Of a DNA stretch of 41,298 bases, positions 7,509 through 16,191 are shown one piece after another. Source of the stretch: Actinomycetes bacterium (GTDB lineage: Bacteria; Actinomycetota; Coriobacteriia; Coriobacteriales; Atopobiaceae); contig JAKPQM010000116.1 in NCBI GenBank assembly GCA_029546925.1, forward strand, positions 1 through 41,298, written 5' to 3'. The notes under the pieces were generated by a model. It worked only from the letters and a program-made list of their open reading frames with translations. It ran no database searches and was not told where the DNA came from. Made by a program: the position numbers and the translations under genes. Every line of letters starts with the position of its first letter. The first letter of the stretch is position 1.

Positions 7509-8789
7509 TTACGCCCGCTCGAGCGCCTGGGCCACATCCGCGATAAGATCGTCAGTACCCTCGAGGCCGCACGAGAAACGCACCATGTTGGGCGCCACGC
7601 CGGCCGCCTCGAGCTCGGCGTCGCTCATCTGGCGGTGGGTCGAGCTCGCGGGATGCAGGCAGCAGGTGCGCGCGTCGGCCACATGCGTCTCGATTGCCGC
7701 GATCTTAAGGCCCGCCATGAAGCGCTCGGCGACGGCGCGTCCCCCGGCAATGCCGAACGATACGACGCCGCAGGTCCCATCGGGCAGGTACTTCTGCGCG
7801 AGCCCATAGGAGGCGTCGCCGGGAAGGCCGGGGTAGCGCACCCACGCGACCTTGGGGTGGGTGGAGAGGAACTGCGCCAAGGCGAGGCCGCTCGCGCAGT
7901 GCCTGGCCATGCGGATATGCAGGCTCTCGAGGCCGAGGTTGAGCAAGAAGGCGTTCTGCGGGCTCTGGATCGAGCCGAAATCGCGCATGAGCTGGGAGGT
8001 CGCCTTGGTGATGAAGGCGCCTTCCCTGCCGAACTTCTCAGCGTAGACGATACCGTGGTAGGACTCGTCGGGTGTGGTGAGGCCGGGGAACCTGTCGGCA
8101 TGGGCCATCCAATCGAAGTTCCCGGAATCGACGATCGCACCGCCCACGGCAGCGCCATGGCCGTCCATGTACTTGGTGGTGGAGTGCGTCACGATATCGG
8201 CCCCCCACTCGATGGGACGGCACATCACGGGCGTCGGGAAGGTGTTGTCGACGATAAGGGGCACGCCGTGGGCATGCGCGGCATGGGCGAACTTCTCGAT
8301 GTCGAGCACCGTGAGCGCGGGGTTGGCGATGGTCTCGCCGAAGACGCACGCGGTGTTGGGCCTGAAGGCCGCATCGAGCTCTTCTGCCGTGCAATCGGGA
8401 GCGACGAACGTGCACGCGATGCCCATCTTGGCCATGGAGTGGGCCAGCAGGTTGTAGGTTCCGCCGTAGAGGGCAGAGCTCGCCACCACATGGCCGCCCG
8501 CCTCGCAGATGTTGAAGATCGAGAAGAACGATGCGGCTTGGCCGGAGCTCGTGAGCATGGCGGCGGTGCCCCCTTCGAGCTCGGCGATCTTGGCCGCGAC
8601 GGCATCGTTGGTGGGATTTTGCAGGCGCGTATAGAAGTAACCGCTGGCCTCGAGATCGAAGAGCTGGCCCATGTGCTCGCTCGTATCGTATTTGAAGGTG
8701 GTCGACTGGATGATGGGGACCTGCCTCGGCTCACCGTTGCCCGGCCGGTAGCCGCCCTGTACGCAGCGCGTATCGATGCTCGTGCTCAT
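7509..8789 (-). CDS. metY: O-acetylhomoserine sulfhydrylase (aminocarboxypropyltransferase)
   Basis: A PLP enzyme of the Cys/Met metabolism family that makes homocysteine from O-acetylhomoserine and sulfide, giving direct sulfhydrylation for methionine synthesis. At 426 residues it has the MetY length rather than the shorter MetB/MetC length. The N-terminus (TRCVQGGYRPGNGEPRQVPIIQSTTF) and the phrase SGYFYTRLQNPTNDAVAAKIAELEGG are typical of MetY. The PLP-binding lysine is Lys206 in HSTTKYMDGHG. Its start codon directly abuts the fumC stop codon, so the two genes form one transcript. Another sulfhydrylase substrate, such as O-succinylhomoserine, cannot be excluded. Confidence 0.92.
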   Translation of the reverse strand: MSTSIDTRCVQGGYRPGNGEPRQVPIIQSTTFKYDTSEHMGQLFDLEASGYFYTRLQNPTNDAVAAKIAELEGGTAAMLTSSGQAASFFSIFNICEAGGHVVASSALYGGTYNLLAHSMAKMGIACTFVAPDCTAEELDAAFRPNTACVFGETIANPALTVLDIEKFAHAAHAHGVPLIVDNTFPTPVMCRPIEWGADIVTHSTTKYMDGHGAAVGGAIVDSGNFDWMAHADRFPGLTTPDESYHGIVYAEKFGREGAFITKATSQLMRDFGSIQSPQNAFLLNLGLESLHIRMARHCASGLALAQFLSTHPKVAWVRYPGLPGDASYGLAQKYLPDGTCGVVSFGIAGGRAVAERFMAGLKIAAIETHVADARTCCLHPASSTHRQMSDAELEAAGVAPNMVRFSCGLEGTDDLIADVAQALERA

Positions 8790-10157
8790 CTAGACCATCT
8801 CCTCGGGTTTGAATACCTCGTCGAACCGTTCTGCCGTAAGAAATCCTAGCGCAATGCAGGCCGCGCGCAGGCTCGTGTTCTCTGCATAGGCCTTCTGGGC
8901 GACCTTGGCTGCATTATCGTAGCCGATATAGGGGTTCAGGCAGGTCACCAGCATGAGCGAGGCATGCAGGTTGGCATGCATCCGCTCGCGATCGGCCGCG
9001 ATGCCCGCCACGCAGCGCAGCCGGAAGGAATCTGCGCAGTCCGCAAGAAGGCGCACGCTTTGGAGGTAGCCGTAGGCGATGAGGGGCATGAACACGTTGA
9101 GCTCGAAGTTGCCCTGGCTCGCCGCGATGCCCAGGGCGGTATCGTTGCCCATGACCTGCACGGCCACCATGGTCACGGCCTCGCACTGGGTGGGATTCAC
9201 CTTGCCCGGCATGATGGACGAACCGGGTTCGTTGGCGGGTATGCGGATCTCGCCCAGACCGAGGCGCGGACCGCTGGCCAACCAGCGCACGTCGTTGGCG
9301 ATCTTCATGAGGTTGGCTGCGAGCGCCTTGAGCGCGCCATGGGAGAACACCAGCGCATCCTTGGCGGTGAGCGCATGGAACTTGTTGGGGTCGGTCACGA
9401 AGGGGAGGCCCGTGGCCTGAGCGAGCTCGGACGCGGCACGGGTATCGAAGCCCGCAGGCGCATTGAGGCCGGTGCCCACCGCCGTGGCGCCGAGCGCGAG
9501 GCGGTAGACGCCCTCCATGCTCGCGATGATATCCTCACGCGCCGCCTCGAGAAGCCCGCGCCAGCCGAAGATCTCCTGCGAGAAGGCTATGGGCACGGCA
9601 TCCATGAGATGCGTGCGGCCGCTCTTGACCACGCCCTCGTGCTCGACCTCGAGCCGCGCGAACTCCGCGATGAGCGCATCGATCGCGGGCAGCAGGCGCG
9701 CGTGCACGGCACAGGCGGCAGCCACGTGCATGGCCGTCGGGAAGGTGTCGTTGGAGGATTGCGAGCGGTTCACATCGTCGTTGGGATGGAGGATCCTCCC
9801 GCCCGCGAGCTGGTTGCCGCGGTTGGCGATGACCTCGTTCATGTTCATATTCGACTGCGTGCCCGAGCCGGTCTGCCAAACCGAAAGCGGGAACTGGGCA
9901 TCATGCATGCCGGAGAGGATCTCATCGGAAACACGGCAGATGAGGACGCTCTTCTCTTCCTCAAGCACGCCGAGCGACGCATTGGCGCGGGCGGCGGCGG
10001 CTTTGAGCCGCGCCAGCGCGTAGACGATCTCGAGCGGCATGATCTCGATGCCCAGGGGGAAGTTCTCATAGCTGCGCTGGGTCTGGGCACCCCAGAGCGC
10101 CTCGGAGGGCACGGGCACCTCGCCCAGGGAATCGCGCTCTATGCGCATGCCGGCCAT
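8790..10157 (-). CDS. fumC: Fumarate hydratase, class II
   Basis: Interconverts fumarate and L-malate with no iron-sulfur cluster. The chosen product is 455 residues. The superfamily signature GSSIMPGKVNP lies at 312-322, with the family segments GSGTQSNMNMNEV (97-109), SSNDTFPTAMH (134-144) and SGRTHLMDA (179-187). The N-terminus (RIERDSLGEVPVPSEALWGAQTQRSYENFPLG) and C-terminus (ERFDEVFKPEEMV) fit FumC better than aspartase. I chose the ATG at 10157 because AAGGCGG lies 6 bp upstream; a frame to 10190 and a later ATG at 10148 are alternatives. It is cotranscribed with metY. Confidence 0.93.
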   Translation of the reverse strand: MAGMRIERDSLGEVPVPSEALWGAQTQRSYENFPLGIEIMPLEIVYALARLKAAAARANASLGVLEEEKSVLICRVSDEILSGMHDAQFPLSVWQTGSGTQSNMNMNEVIANRGNQLAGGRILHPNDDVNRSQSSNDTFPTAMHVAAACAVHARLLPAIDALIAEFARLEVEHEGVVKSGRTHLMDAVPIAFSQEIFGWRGLLEAAREDIIASMEGVYRLALGATAVGTGLNAPAGFDTRAASELAQATGLPFVTDPNKFHALTAKDALVFSHGALKALAANLMKIANDVRWLASGPRLGLGEIRIPANEPGSSIMPGKVNPTQCEAVTMVAVQVMGNDTALGIAASQGNFELNVFMPLIAYGYLQSVRLLADCADSFRLRCVAGIAADRERMHANLHASLMLVTCLNPYIGYDNAAKVAQKAYAENTSLRAACIALGFLTAERFDEVFKPEEMV

Positions 10158-10330
10158 CATCCACCGCCTTCGATCGAGGAATATCCCCAACAGGATAGCG
10201 CGTCTATCCCCGCTTGGGCCGCATCAAGCCGGCACTGCGACGATTTGGAAATCAAAGGCAAGCGCTACGGGTATGATGGTGGGAACGGCACAGAGCCCGT
10301 CCATGCAGCATGGTCAGGAAAGGGGTACCC

Positions 10331-11215
10331 ATGGCAGAAGATAGCAAGCCCGGCAAGCGCCCGGTCAAGCGCGTCTTCATCGACGCCGACACCGGCAAGC
10401 AGATCAAGGAGCAGACGGTCATCACCGATGCCGAAGATGTCGCGACGCGCGTCGAGGTTAAAAACGTCCAAGCCGAAGGCGAGGTCGGCAGCAAGCGCAC
10501 CGTCGCCATCGTGCTCTGGGTCGCCGCCCTCATCTTCGAGATCCTTGCCGTCATGTCGCTCATGCAGTCGAGCCCCCTCTACGGCAAACTCCCGCTCTTC
10601 GAGCCGCTCGTGTGGATGATCGTCTTCCTCGTGCTCGATCTCATCTGCGTCATCATCGCAGGCCAGCTCTGGAAGAAGGCCAACCATATCGATCCGCCGT
10701 CCGAGAAGAACGCCGCCGAGTTCTTCATCAAGTCCCAGCTCGGCGCCATCCTCTCCATCATCGCCTTCCTGCCCTTCGTCATCATCGCGCTCACCGATAA
10801 GAACGCCGATAAGCGCACCAAGATCATCGCAGTGGCCGTGGCCCTCGTGGCCATGCTCATCGGCGGCGGCACCTCCGCCGACTTCAACCCCGTGTCCTCC
10901 GAGTATCTCGAGGCCATGCAGCAGAACGCCATCGAGCTCGGCGACGGCACGGTGTACTGGACCGAGTACGGCACGGTCTACCACCTGAATCCCAACTGCC
11001 ACCACATCATCAACTCCTCCACCGTCTACTCGGGCGATGCCGCCGCAGCCTATGAGAGGGGGCTTGCGCGCCCCTGCAAGGACTGCGCGCGCGCCGACGG
11101 CTCCGAGACCATCAAGGCCATGGCCGAGGCCGGCACCGTGACGGAGGGCGACGGAGGCGCAGAAGCGGCAGAGGGCGAGGCCGCAGCCGAGGAGCCGCAG
11201 GACGACGCCGCATAG
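10331..11215 (+). CDS. Four-helix membrane protein with a Cys/His C-terminal motif
   Basis: A 294-residue protein of unknown function. A charged cytoplasmic N-terminus (1-55) includes VFIDADTGKQIKEQTVITDAEDV. Four membrane helices follow near 58-78, 92-112, 138-154 and 164-180. The C-terminal part contains TVYWTEYGTVYHLNPNCHHI and, after a spacer, ARPCKDCA: His218, Cys223, Cys249 and Cys252. The same Y-H-x4-C...C-x2-C pattern ends many nuclease-like and surface proteins and probably binds a metal. An acidic Ala/Glu-rich tail closes the protein. The ATG at 10331 has GGAAAGGGG upstream. It stands alone, followed by a hairpin terminator. I do not recognise a specific function. Confidence 0.75.
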   Translation: MAEDSKPGKRPVKRVFIDADTGKQIKEQTVITDAEDVATRVEVKNVQAEGEVGSKRTVAIVLWVAALIFEILAVMSLMQSSPLYGKLPLFEPLVWMIVFLVLDLICVIIAGQLWKKANHIDPPSEKNAAEFFIKSQLGAILSIIAFLPFVIIALTDKNADKRTKIIAVAVALVAMLIGGGTSADFNPVSSEYLEAMQQNAIELGDGTVYWTEYGTVYHLNPNCHHIINSSTVYSGDAAAAYERGLARPCKDCARADGSETIKAMAEAGTVTEGDGGAEAAEGEAAAEEPQDDAA

Positions 11216-11246
11216 GCGATCAAGCTCGCCATCCACCATCGCGTCT

Positions 11247-11270
11247 CGGGGTCCGCTTCAGCGGGCCCCG
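11247..11270 (+). terminator. Terminator hairpin after the four-helix membrane protein gene
   Basis: CGGGGTCCGC-TTCA-GCGGGCCCCG: a 10-bp stem with one G-U pair and a 4-nt loop, followed by TTCCCTCT, 31 bp after the stop codon. Confidence 0.75.
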
Positions 11271-11399
11271 TTCCCTCTACAGGACCGCACGCCGCCGCAG
11301 GGCGGCCCGCGCCTGCCGTAGGGCGGGATTGCTTGCGCTCGCCCGCTCGGTCACGCTATGGTGGAAGCGATCCTGCACCATGTTCGTATCGGGGGCAGC

Positions 11400-12383
11400 A
11401 TGGACATCAACGACATCGCCCGGAAGGCGGGCGTCTCAAGGGCAACCGTCTCCCGTTACCTGAACGACGGCTATGTCTCCAAGGAGAAACGCGAGCTTAT
11501 AGGCCGCATCATCGAGGAAACCGGCTACGTGCCCTCCCATCAGGCGCAAACCCTGCGCACGGGCAAGACCAAGCTCATCGGCGTCGTCATCCCCAAGATC
11601 AACTCGCATTCGGTGGGCCGCATGGTCGCGGGCATCACCTCGATGCTTGCCGCCCATGGCTATCAGGTGCTTCTCGCGACCACCGACAATGATGAGAGCC
11701 GCGAGGTCGAATACCTCTCCATCTTCTCCGAACGCAACCAGGTGGACGGGGTCATCCTCATCGCCACCGTCTTCACGCCCGCGCACCGCCAGGCCATCGA
11801 GGCGCTCTCCATTCCCATCGTGGTACTCGGCCAGCAATTCAAGGATATGAGCTGCGTCTATCAAGACGATTACCACGCCCTCTACGAGATAGCCCGCGGC
11901 TGCCTCGAGAAGGCGCGCAAGCCCGTCTACATAGGAGTCAGGGAGGGGGACATCGCCGCCGGCATGATGCGCCGCACGGCCTTTGCCGACGCATGCGCTG
12001 ATGCGGGCATAGAGCTCGATGACGATGCCTTCGAAACGGGAGAGTTCACGACCGACTCGGGCTATCTCTGCACCGAGCGCCTGCTCGAATCGAATCCCGA
12101 TCTCGACACCATCATCTGCGCCAACGACGATATGGCGTTCGGATCCCTCACCTGCCTGCGCGAGTATGGCAGGCGCGTGCCCGAGGATGTTCAGGTGACC
12201 GGCGTCGGAGACGGATCCCTCGCCTCGATCTCCTACCCTGCGCTCACAACCGTGCACTTCTTCTACCGCACGAGCGGGGAAGAGGCCGCCCGCATGCTGG
12301 TCTCGCTCATCGAGGAAGGGGAGAAGGTCTCCAAGCAGCTTCTGATGGGATACGAGATCATGATACGTGCCAGCACGCGCTAA
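11400..12383 (+). CDS. LacI-family repressor of the sucrose operon
   Basis: A 327-residue LacI/GalR regulator. The N-terminal HTH reads MDINDIARKAGVSRATVSRYL, followed by the hinge-helix region (SHQAQTLRTGKTKLIGVVIP) and a periplasmic-binding-protein-like effector domain. I chose the ATG at 11400 because it gives the canonical N-terminus and GGGGGC lies just upstream. It is encoded directly before the sucrose PTS gene and in the same direction, and two LacI-type operator candidates lie in the gap between them. This makes it the likely ScrR-type repressor, with sucrose or a phosphorylated sugar as inducer. The effector is inferred from context. Confidence 0.88.
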   Translation: MDINDIARKAGVSRATVSRYLNDGYVSKEKRELIGRIIEETGYVPSHQAQTLRTGKTKLIGVVIPKINSHSVGRMVAGITSMLAAHGYQVLLATTDNDESREVEYLSIFSERNQVDGVILIATVFTPAHRQAIEALSIPIVVLGQQFKDMSCVYQDDYHALYEIARGCLEKARKPVYIGVREGDIAAGMMRRTAFADACADAGIELDDDAFETGEFTTDSGYLCTERLLESNPDLDTIICANDDMAFGSLTCLREYGRRVPEDVQVTGVGDGSLASISYPALTTVHFFYRTSGEEAARMLVSLIEEGEKVSKQLLMGYEIMIRASTR

Positions 12384-12409
12384 AAAAATATCCGCCTCGG
12401 CAAAAATTA

Positions 12410-12423
12410 TGAGAACGATTCCA
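12410..12423. promoter_or_regulatory. LacI-type operator candidate, upstream copy
   Basis: TGAGAACGATTCCA, an imperfect 14-nt palindrome with the central CG typical of LacI/GalR operators. It lies 75 bp before the EIIBCA start codon, in an AT-rich spacer. Confidence 0.55.
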
Positions 12424-12467
12424 TAAATATGTGCTATTGTTTCTGATAAGTTGCACGTTATTTGTTG

Positions 12468-12481
12468 TGGGAACGTTTACA
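12468..12481. promoter_or_regulatory. LacI-type operator candidate, downstream copy
   Basis: TGGGAACGTTTACA, close to the LacI-family consensus TGTAAACGTTTACA. It lies directly before the AAAAGGAGG ribosome site of the PTS gene. The centre-to-centre distance to the upstream copy is 58 bp, which would allow repressor looping or two dimers bracketing the promoter. The -35 and -10 boxes between them are not clear to me. Confidence 0.65.
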
Positions 12482-12497
12482 TAAAAAGGAGGAAGCA

Positions 12498-14555
12498 ATG
12501 GATCATAAGCATGCAGCGGAGCAGGTTATCGCCGCAGTGGGCGGCAAGGACAACATCGTCTCCGCAGCCCACTGCGCAACGCGCCTGCGCCTCGTCATCG
12601 CCGACGACTCCAAGGTCGACAAGGCTGCGGTCGAGGACGCCGAGGGAGTCAAGGGCGCGTTCCAAGCTGCCGGCCAGCTCCAGATCATCTTCGGCACCGG
12701 CACCGTCAACAAGGTCTACGATGAGTTCGTCAGGCTCTCCGGCGCACCGGCGGGCAGCACCGCCGACGCCAAGGCCGCAGCGGCGGCAAAGGGCAACATC
12801 ATCCAGCGCGCCACCAAGACGCTCGGCGATGTCTTCGTCCCGATCATCCCCGCAATCGTCGCTTCCGGTCTCTTGATGGGCCTCACCGAGGGCCTCAACA
12901 ACGCCATGGGCGGCGTGCTCGACCTCAACCCCTGGTACACGCTGATCCACACCTTCGCCAACGCCTCCTTCGTGTTCCTGCAGATCCTCATCGGCTTCTC
13001 GGCTGCCCGCGTTTTCGGCGGCAACGAGTTCCTCGGCGGCGTCATCGGCATGATCATGAACCACACCGGCCTCATGAACGCCTGGTCCATCCCGGGTGCC
13101 GTCGAGAAGTTCGGCACCGCAGCGTATCAGGTCGTCGGCTCCGATGCGGCCGCGCAGGTCCTCGGCCTCGGCTCTGCGGCCGAGGCCACCGCAGGCGCCA
13201 TCATGGGCGCGGGCTATATCCCGCAGGTCCAGCTCTTCGGCTTCTACAACGTGACGCTCCAAGGCTATCAGGGCCATGTCATCCCGGTCGTCGTCGCGGT
13301 CTTCATCATGTGCATGATCGAGAAGTGGCTGCATAAGCACGTGCCCGACATGCTCGACCTCTTCGTCACCCCGCTCGTGACCGTGCTCGTCACCGGCCTG
13401 CTCACCATGACCATCATCGGCCCCGTGTTCGCGGCCTTCGAGGAGCTCGTCCTGCACTTCTTCCAGTTCCTGCTCGCCATCCCATTCGGACTTGGCGGTG
13501 CGCTCGCAGGCGCCATCTACCCGCTGACCGTCGTTCTCGGCGTGCACCATATGTTCAACGCCCTCGAGGCGTCCATGGTCGCCGCAGGCTCCGATCCCTT
13601 CAACCCCATCATCTCCGCCGCCAACATCGCCCAGGGTGCCGCCTGCTTCGCCGTCTTCCTCAAGACCAGGTCCGCCAAGAAGAAGGGGCTTGCCCTGCCC
13701 TCCGGCATCTCCTCGCTGCTCGGCATCACCGAGCCGGCCATCTACGGCGTGAACCTTCCTGCCATGAAGCCCTTCGTCGCTGCCATCTGCGGCGCGGCAG
13801 CCGGCGGAGCGGTCTCCTCGTTCCTCGGCCTGACCTCGATCTCCTATGGAATCACGGGCTTCTTCGGCTATCTCATCACGAACAACGCCCTCCACTACAC
13901 GATCGTCTTCGCCGTGGCCTTCGGCGTGGCCTTCCTCATCGCAACCATGCTCTACAAGGATCCCGTTGAGGAAGGTGCCAGGGCAGCCGTGCAGATCGAG
14001 ATGACCACGCCCGCCGAGGAGAAGGCCGCCGCAGCGCAGACCGTGACCGAAGCGCTCGTTGCCGACGCCTCCGCTCCCGCCGTGCTCTCCACCACCACGG
14101 CAAGCGAAGTCGTCTCCTCCCCCATGGCCGGAGACAGCATCCCCGTCGCCGACGTTGCCGATCCGGTCTTCGCGTGCGAGGCTATGGGCCGCACCGCCGC
14201 CATCGAGCCCACCGGCTCCAAGGTCTACGCCCCCGTTGCCGGCACCGTCACCATGCTCGCCGAGACGGGCCATGCTATCGGGCTCCTCTCCGACAACGGC
14301 ACCGAGGTCCTCATCCACATCGGCATCGATACCGTCAACCTCAAGGGCGCACCCTTCACGGCGCGCGTCTCGACGGGCGACCGCGTGTCCAAGGGCGACC
14401 TCATGATGGACGTCGACTTCGACCAGGTCCGTACCGCCGGCCTTCCCGCCACGACCCTGATCATCATCACCAACTCCGATGATTACTCTGCCATCGATGT
14501 CGCCGCCGGCAAGCGCGTCGCTCCAGGTGACCTTTTGATCACGCTCGACAAGTAA
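12498..14555 (+). CDS. scrA: Sucrose-type PTS enzyme EIIBCA
   Basis: A single 685-residue permease that imports and phosphorylates its sugar. EIIB comes first (about 1-85), with the phosphocysteine Cys26 in SAAHCATRLRL. EIIC follows (about 105-470) with roughly ten membrane helices and the family segment LGVHHMFNALEASM. The C-terminal glucose-family EIIA (about 540-685) has His592 (TGHAIGL) and the phosphorylated His607 (VLIHIGIDTVNLKG). I chose the ATG at 12498 because AAAAAGGAGG lies 5 bp upstream. Sucrose is inferred from the two GH32 enzymes behind it and the sucrose/beta-glucoside EIIBC subfamily. Trehalose is less likely because no trehalose-phosphate hydrolase is present. Confidence 0.9.
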   Translation: MDHKHAAEQVIAAVGGKDNIVSAAHCATRLRLVIADDSKVDKAAVEDAEGVKGAFQAAGQLQIIFGTGTVNKVYDEFVRLSGAPAGSTADAKAAAAAKGNIIQRATKTLGDVFVPIIPAIVASGLLMGLTEGLNNAMGGVLDLNPWYTLIHTFANASFVFLQILIGFSAARVFGGNEFLGGVIGMIMNHTGLMNAWSIPGAVEKFGTAAYQVVGSDAAAQVLGLGSAAEATAGAIMGAGYIPQVQLFGFYNVTLQGYQGHVIPVVVAVFIMCMIEKWLHKHVPDMLDLFVTPLVTVLVTGLLTMTIIGPVFAAFEELVLHFFQFLLAIPFGLGGALAGAIYPLTVVLGVHHMFNALEASMVAAGSDPFNPIISAANIAQGAACFAVFLKTRSAKKKGLALPSGISSLLGITEPAIYGVNLPAMKPFVAAICGAAAGGAVSSFLGLTSISYGITGFFGYLITNNALHYTIVFAVAFGVAFLIATMLYKDPVEEGARAAVQIEMTTPAEEKAAAAQTVTEALVADASAPAVLSTTTASEVVSSPMAGDSIPVADVADPVFACEAMGRTAAIEPTGSKVYAPVAGTVTMLAETGHAIGLLSDNGTEVLIHIGIDTVNLKGAPFTARVSTGDRVSKGDLMMDVDFDQVRTAGLPATTLIIITNSDDYSAIDVAAGKRVAPGDLLITLDK

Positions 14556-14573
14556 TCCCCCTTCCCCTCCCTT

Positions 14574-14607
14574 GAGGAGCCCGGTCGCTGCTGCGGCGGG
14601 GCTCCTC
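14574..14607 (+). terminator. Hairpin between the PTS gene and the first GH32 gene
   Basis: GAGGAGCCC and GGGCTCCTC (14574-14582, 14599-14607) pair perfectly over a GC-rich 16-nt interior, followed by TTCTCT. It may be a partial terminator that lowers expression of the hydrolases relative to the PTS, or a 3' end that stabilises the PTS message. Confidence 0.6.
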
Positions 14608-14654
14608 TTCTCTACCGCCCTCGTTCGACCCTCGGTCTAAGGAGATGAAGTACC

Positions 14655-16178
14655 ATGTCGATGAAGTTCGACCTCGACAGAAAGCATAATTGGCGCTTCG
14701 CCTTCCACCTCCAGACGCCCATCGGCTGGCTTTCCGACCCCAACGGTCTCTGCCAGTTCGACGGCGAGTACCACATATTCCACCAGTATTCGCCGCGCTG
14801 GCCCTACAACGCCCACGGCTGGGGCCATTGGACGAGCCCCGATCTGATCACCTGGCACTTCCACGGCGGCGACATCATGCCCGACATGCCCCTCGACGCC
14901 AACGGCTCCTATTCCGGCTCCTCCGTCGTCCGGGATGGGGAGATGTGGTGCTACTACACCGGCAACGTCCTCGAGCCCGGCGATCATGACTACGACTACT
15001 CCGGTCGCCACGCCAACGAGATGCTCGTGAAGAGCGCAGACGGCCGTACCTTCGGCGAGAAGGTCCGCATCCTCTCCGATGAGGCCCATCCCGCCTATTG
15101 CTCCAACCACGTACGCGACCCCAAGGTTTGGGAGCAGGATGGCGCGTGGCACATGCTCCTGGGCTGCCGGACGATGGACGACCACGGGGCCCTTCTGCTC
15201 TTCCGCTCCCACGATGGCCTTTCCTGGGAGATGGAGGGGAGCTGCACGGGTACCTCCGGCAAGCCCTTCGGCTACATGTGGGAATGCCCCAATGTGGCAA
15301 CGCTCGGTGGGCGCGAGTTCCTCTTCGTGTGCCCGCAGGGCGTGCCCAAGCGCGACTTCTCGTTCCAGAACATCTACAATTCGGGCTACTTCCCCATCGA
15401 GGGCAAGGTCATCGACCTGCTCGCAGGCGACACGGGCCTCGCGCACGCCGAGGCGCCCTATCCCTGCATCGACGAGAGCAGCTTCATCGAGCTCGATTAC
15501 GGCTTCGATTTCTATGCCCCGCAGATCTTCACGGACGAGCGCGGCAGATCGATCCTCGTCGGCTGGGTAGGGCTTCCCGACATCGATACCCAGTACGATG
15601 TGCCCACGCGCGAGTGGTCGCATACCCTCACGATGCCCCGCGAACTCTCGCTGAACGACGCCGGACGCGTATGCCAGCGCCCCGTCGAGGAGATGGATGC
15701 GCTGCGCGGCGCCGAGGTTGCCTTCTCCGCAGAGGCTGCCCGCGGAACAACCGGCACGATCGGCTCTTCCTCCTACGACATGTTCGAGATGGACGGTGCC
15801 GTCGGCGCGCGCTTTTCCAAGGGTACGGGTGACGTCGAGATCTGCGGCATCGAGGGCGAGGGCCGCTTCATGGTGGGCGGCGATCTCGAGCTCATGGTCC
15901 ATGGCGATACCTGCGAGCTCGCCTTCCTCTCCCCCGCCGGACGCTTCCGCAGCGTGCGCAGGCTTCCGCTCTCCGTCCTCTCGGCAGGCCGCATCGAGAG
16001 CATCCGCGCCGTCATCGACACCTCCGTCATCGAATTCTTCGTGAACGGCGGCGAGGTCACCCTCACAACGCGCTGGTTCCCGCTCGATATCGATTCCCTG
16101 TCCGTGACCTCGACGTTTGCGGCTGAGAGCACCCGGGCTTGGGAGATGGGCTCCTTCACGTTCAAGAACTGCGGTTAG
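14655..16178 (+). CDS. GH32 beta-fructofuranosidase / sucrose-6-phosphate hydrolase, first copy
   Basis: A 507-residue GH32 enzyme. The catalytic nucleophile is Asp28 in WLSDPNG, the transition-state stabiliser is Asp155 in VRDPKVW, and the acid/base is Glu210 in YMWECPN. All are intact. The five-bladed propeller (about 12-330) is followed by the C-terminal beta-sandwich ending in EFFVNGGEVTLTTRWFP. No signal peptide is present, so it works on imported, probably phosphorylated, sucrose. The ATG at 14655 follows AAGGAGATGAAGTACC. It lies in the same direction behind the PTS gene and 13 bp ahead of a second GH32 gene. Confidence 0.92.
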   Translation: MSMKFDLDRKHNWRFAFHLQTPIGWLSDPNGLCQFDGEYHIFHQYSPRWPYNAHGWGHWTSPDLITWHFHGGDIMPDMPLDANGSYSGSSVVRDGEMWCYYTGNVLEPGDHDYDYSGRHANEMLVKSADGRTFGEKVRILSDEAHPAYCSNHVRDPKVWEQDGAWHMLLGCRTMDDHGALLLFRSHDGLSWEMEGSCTGTSGKPFGYMWECPNVATLGGREFLFVCPQGVPKRDFSFQNIYNSGYFPIEGKVIDLLAGDTGLAHAEAPYPCIDESSFIELDYGFDFYAPQIFTDERGRSILVGWVGLPDIDTQYDVPTREWSHTLTMPRELSLNDAGRVCQRPVEEMDALRGAEVAFSAEAARGTTGTIGSSSYDMFEMDGAVGARFSKGTGDVEICGIEGEGRFMVGGDLELMVHGDTCELAFLSPAGRFRSVRRLPLSVLSAGRIESIRAVIDTSVIEFFVNGGEVTLTTRWFPLDIDSLSVTSTFAAESTRAWEMGSFTFKNCG

Positions 16179-16191
16179 GCGGTACACCACC

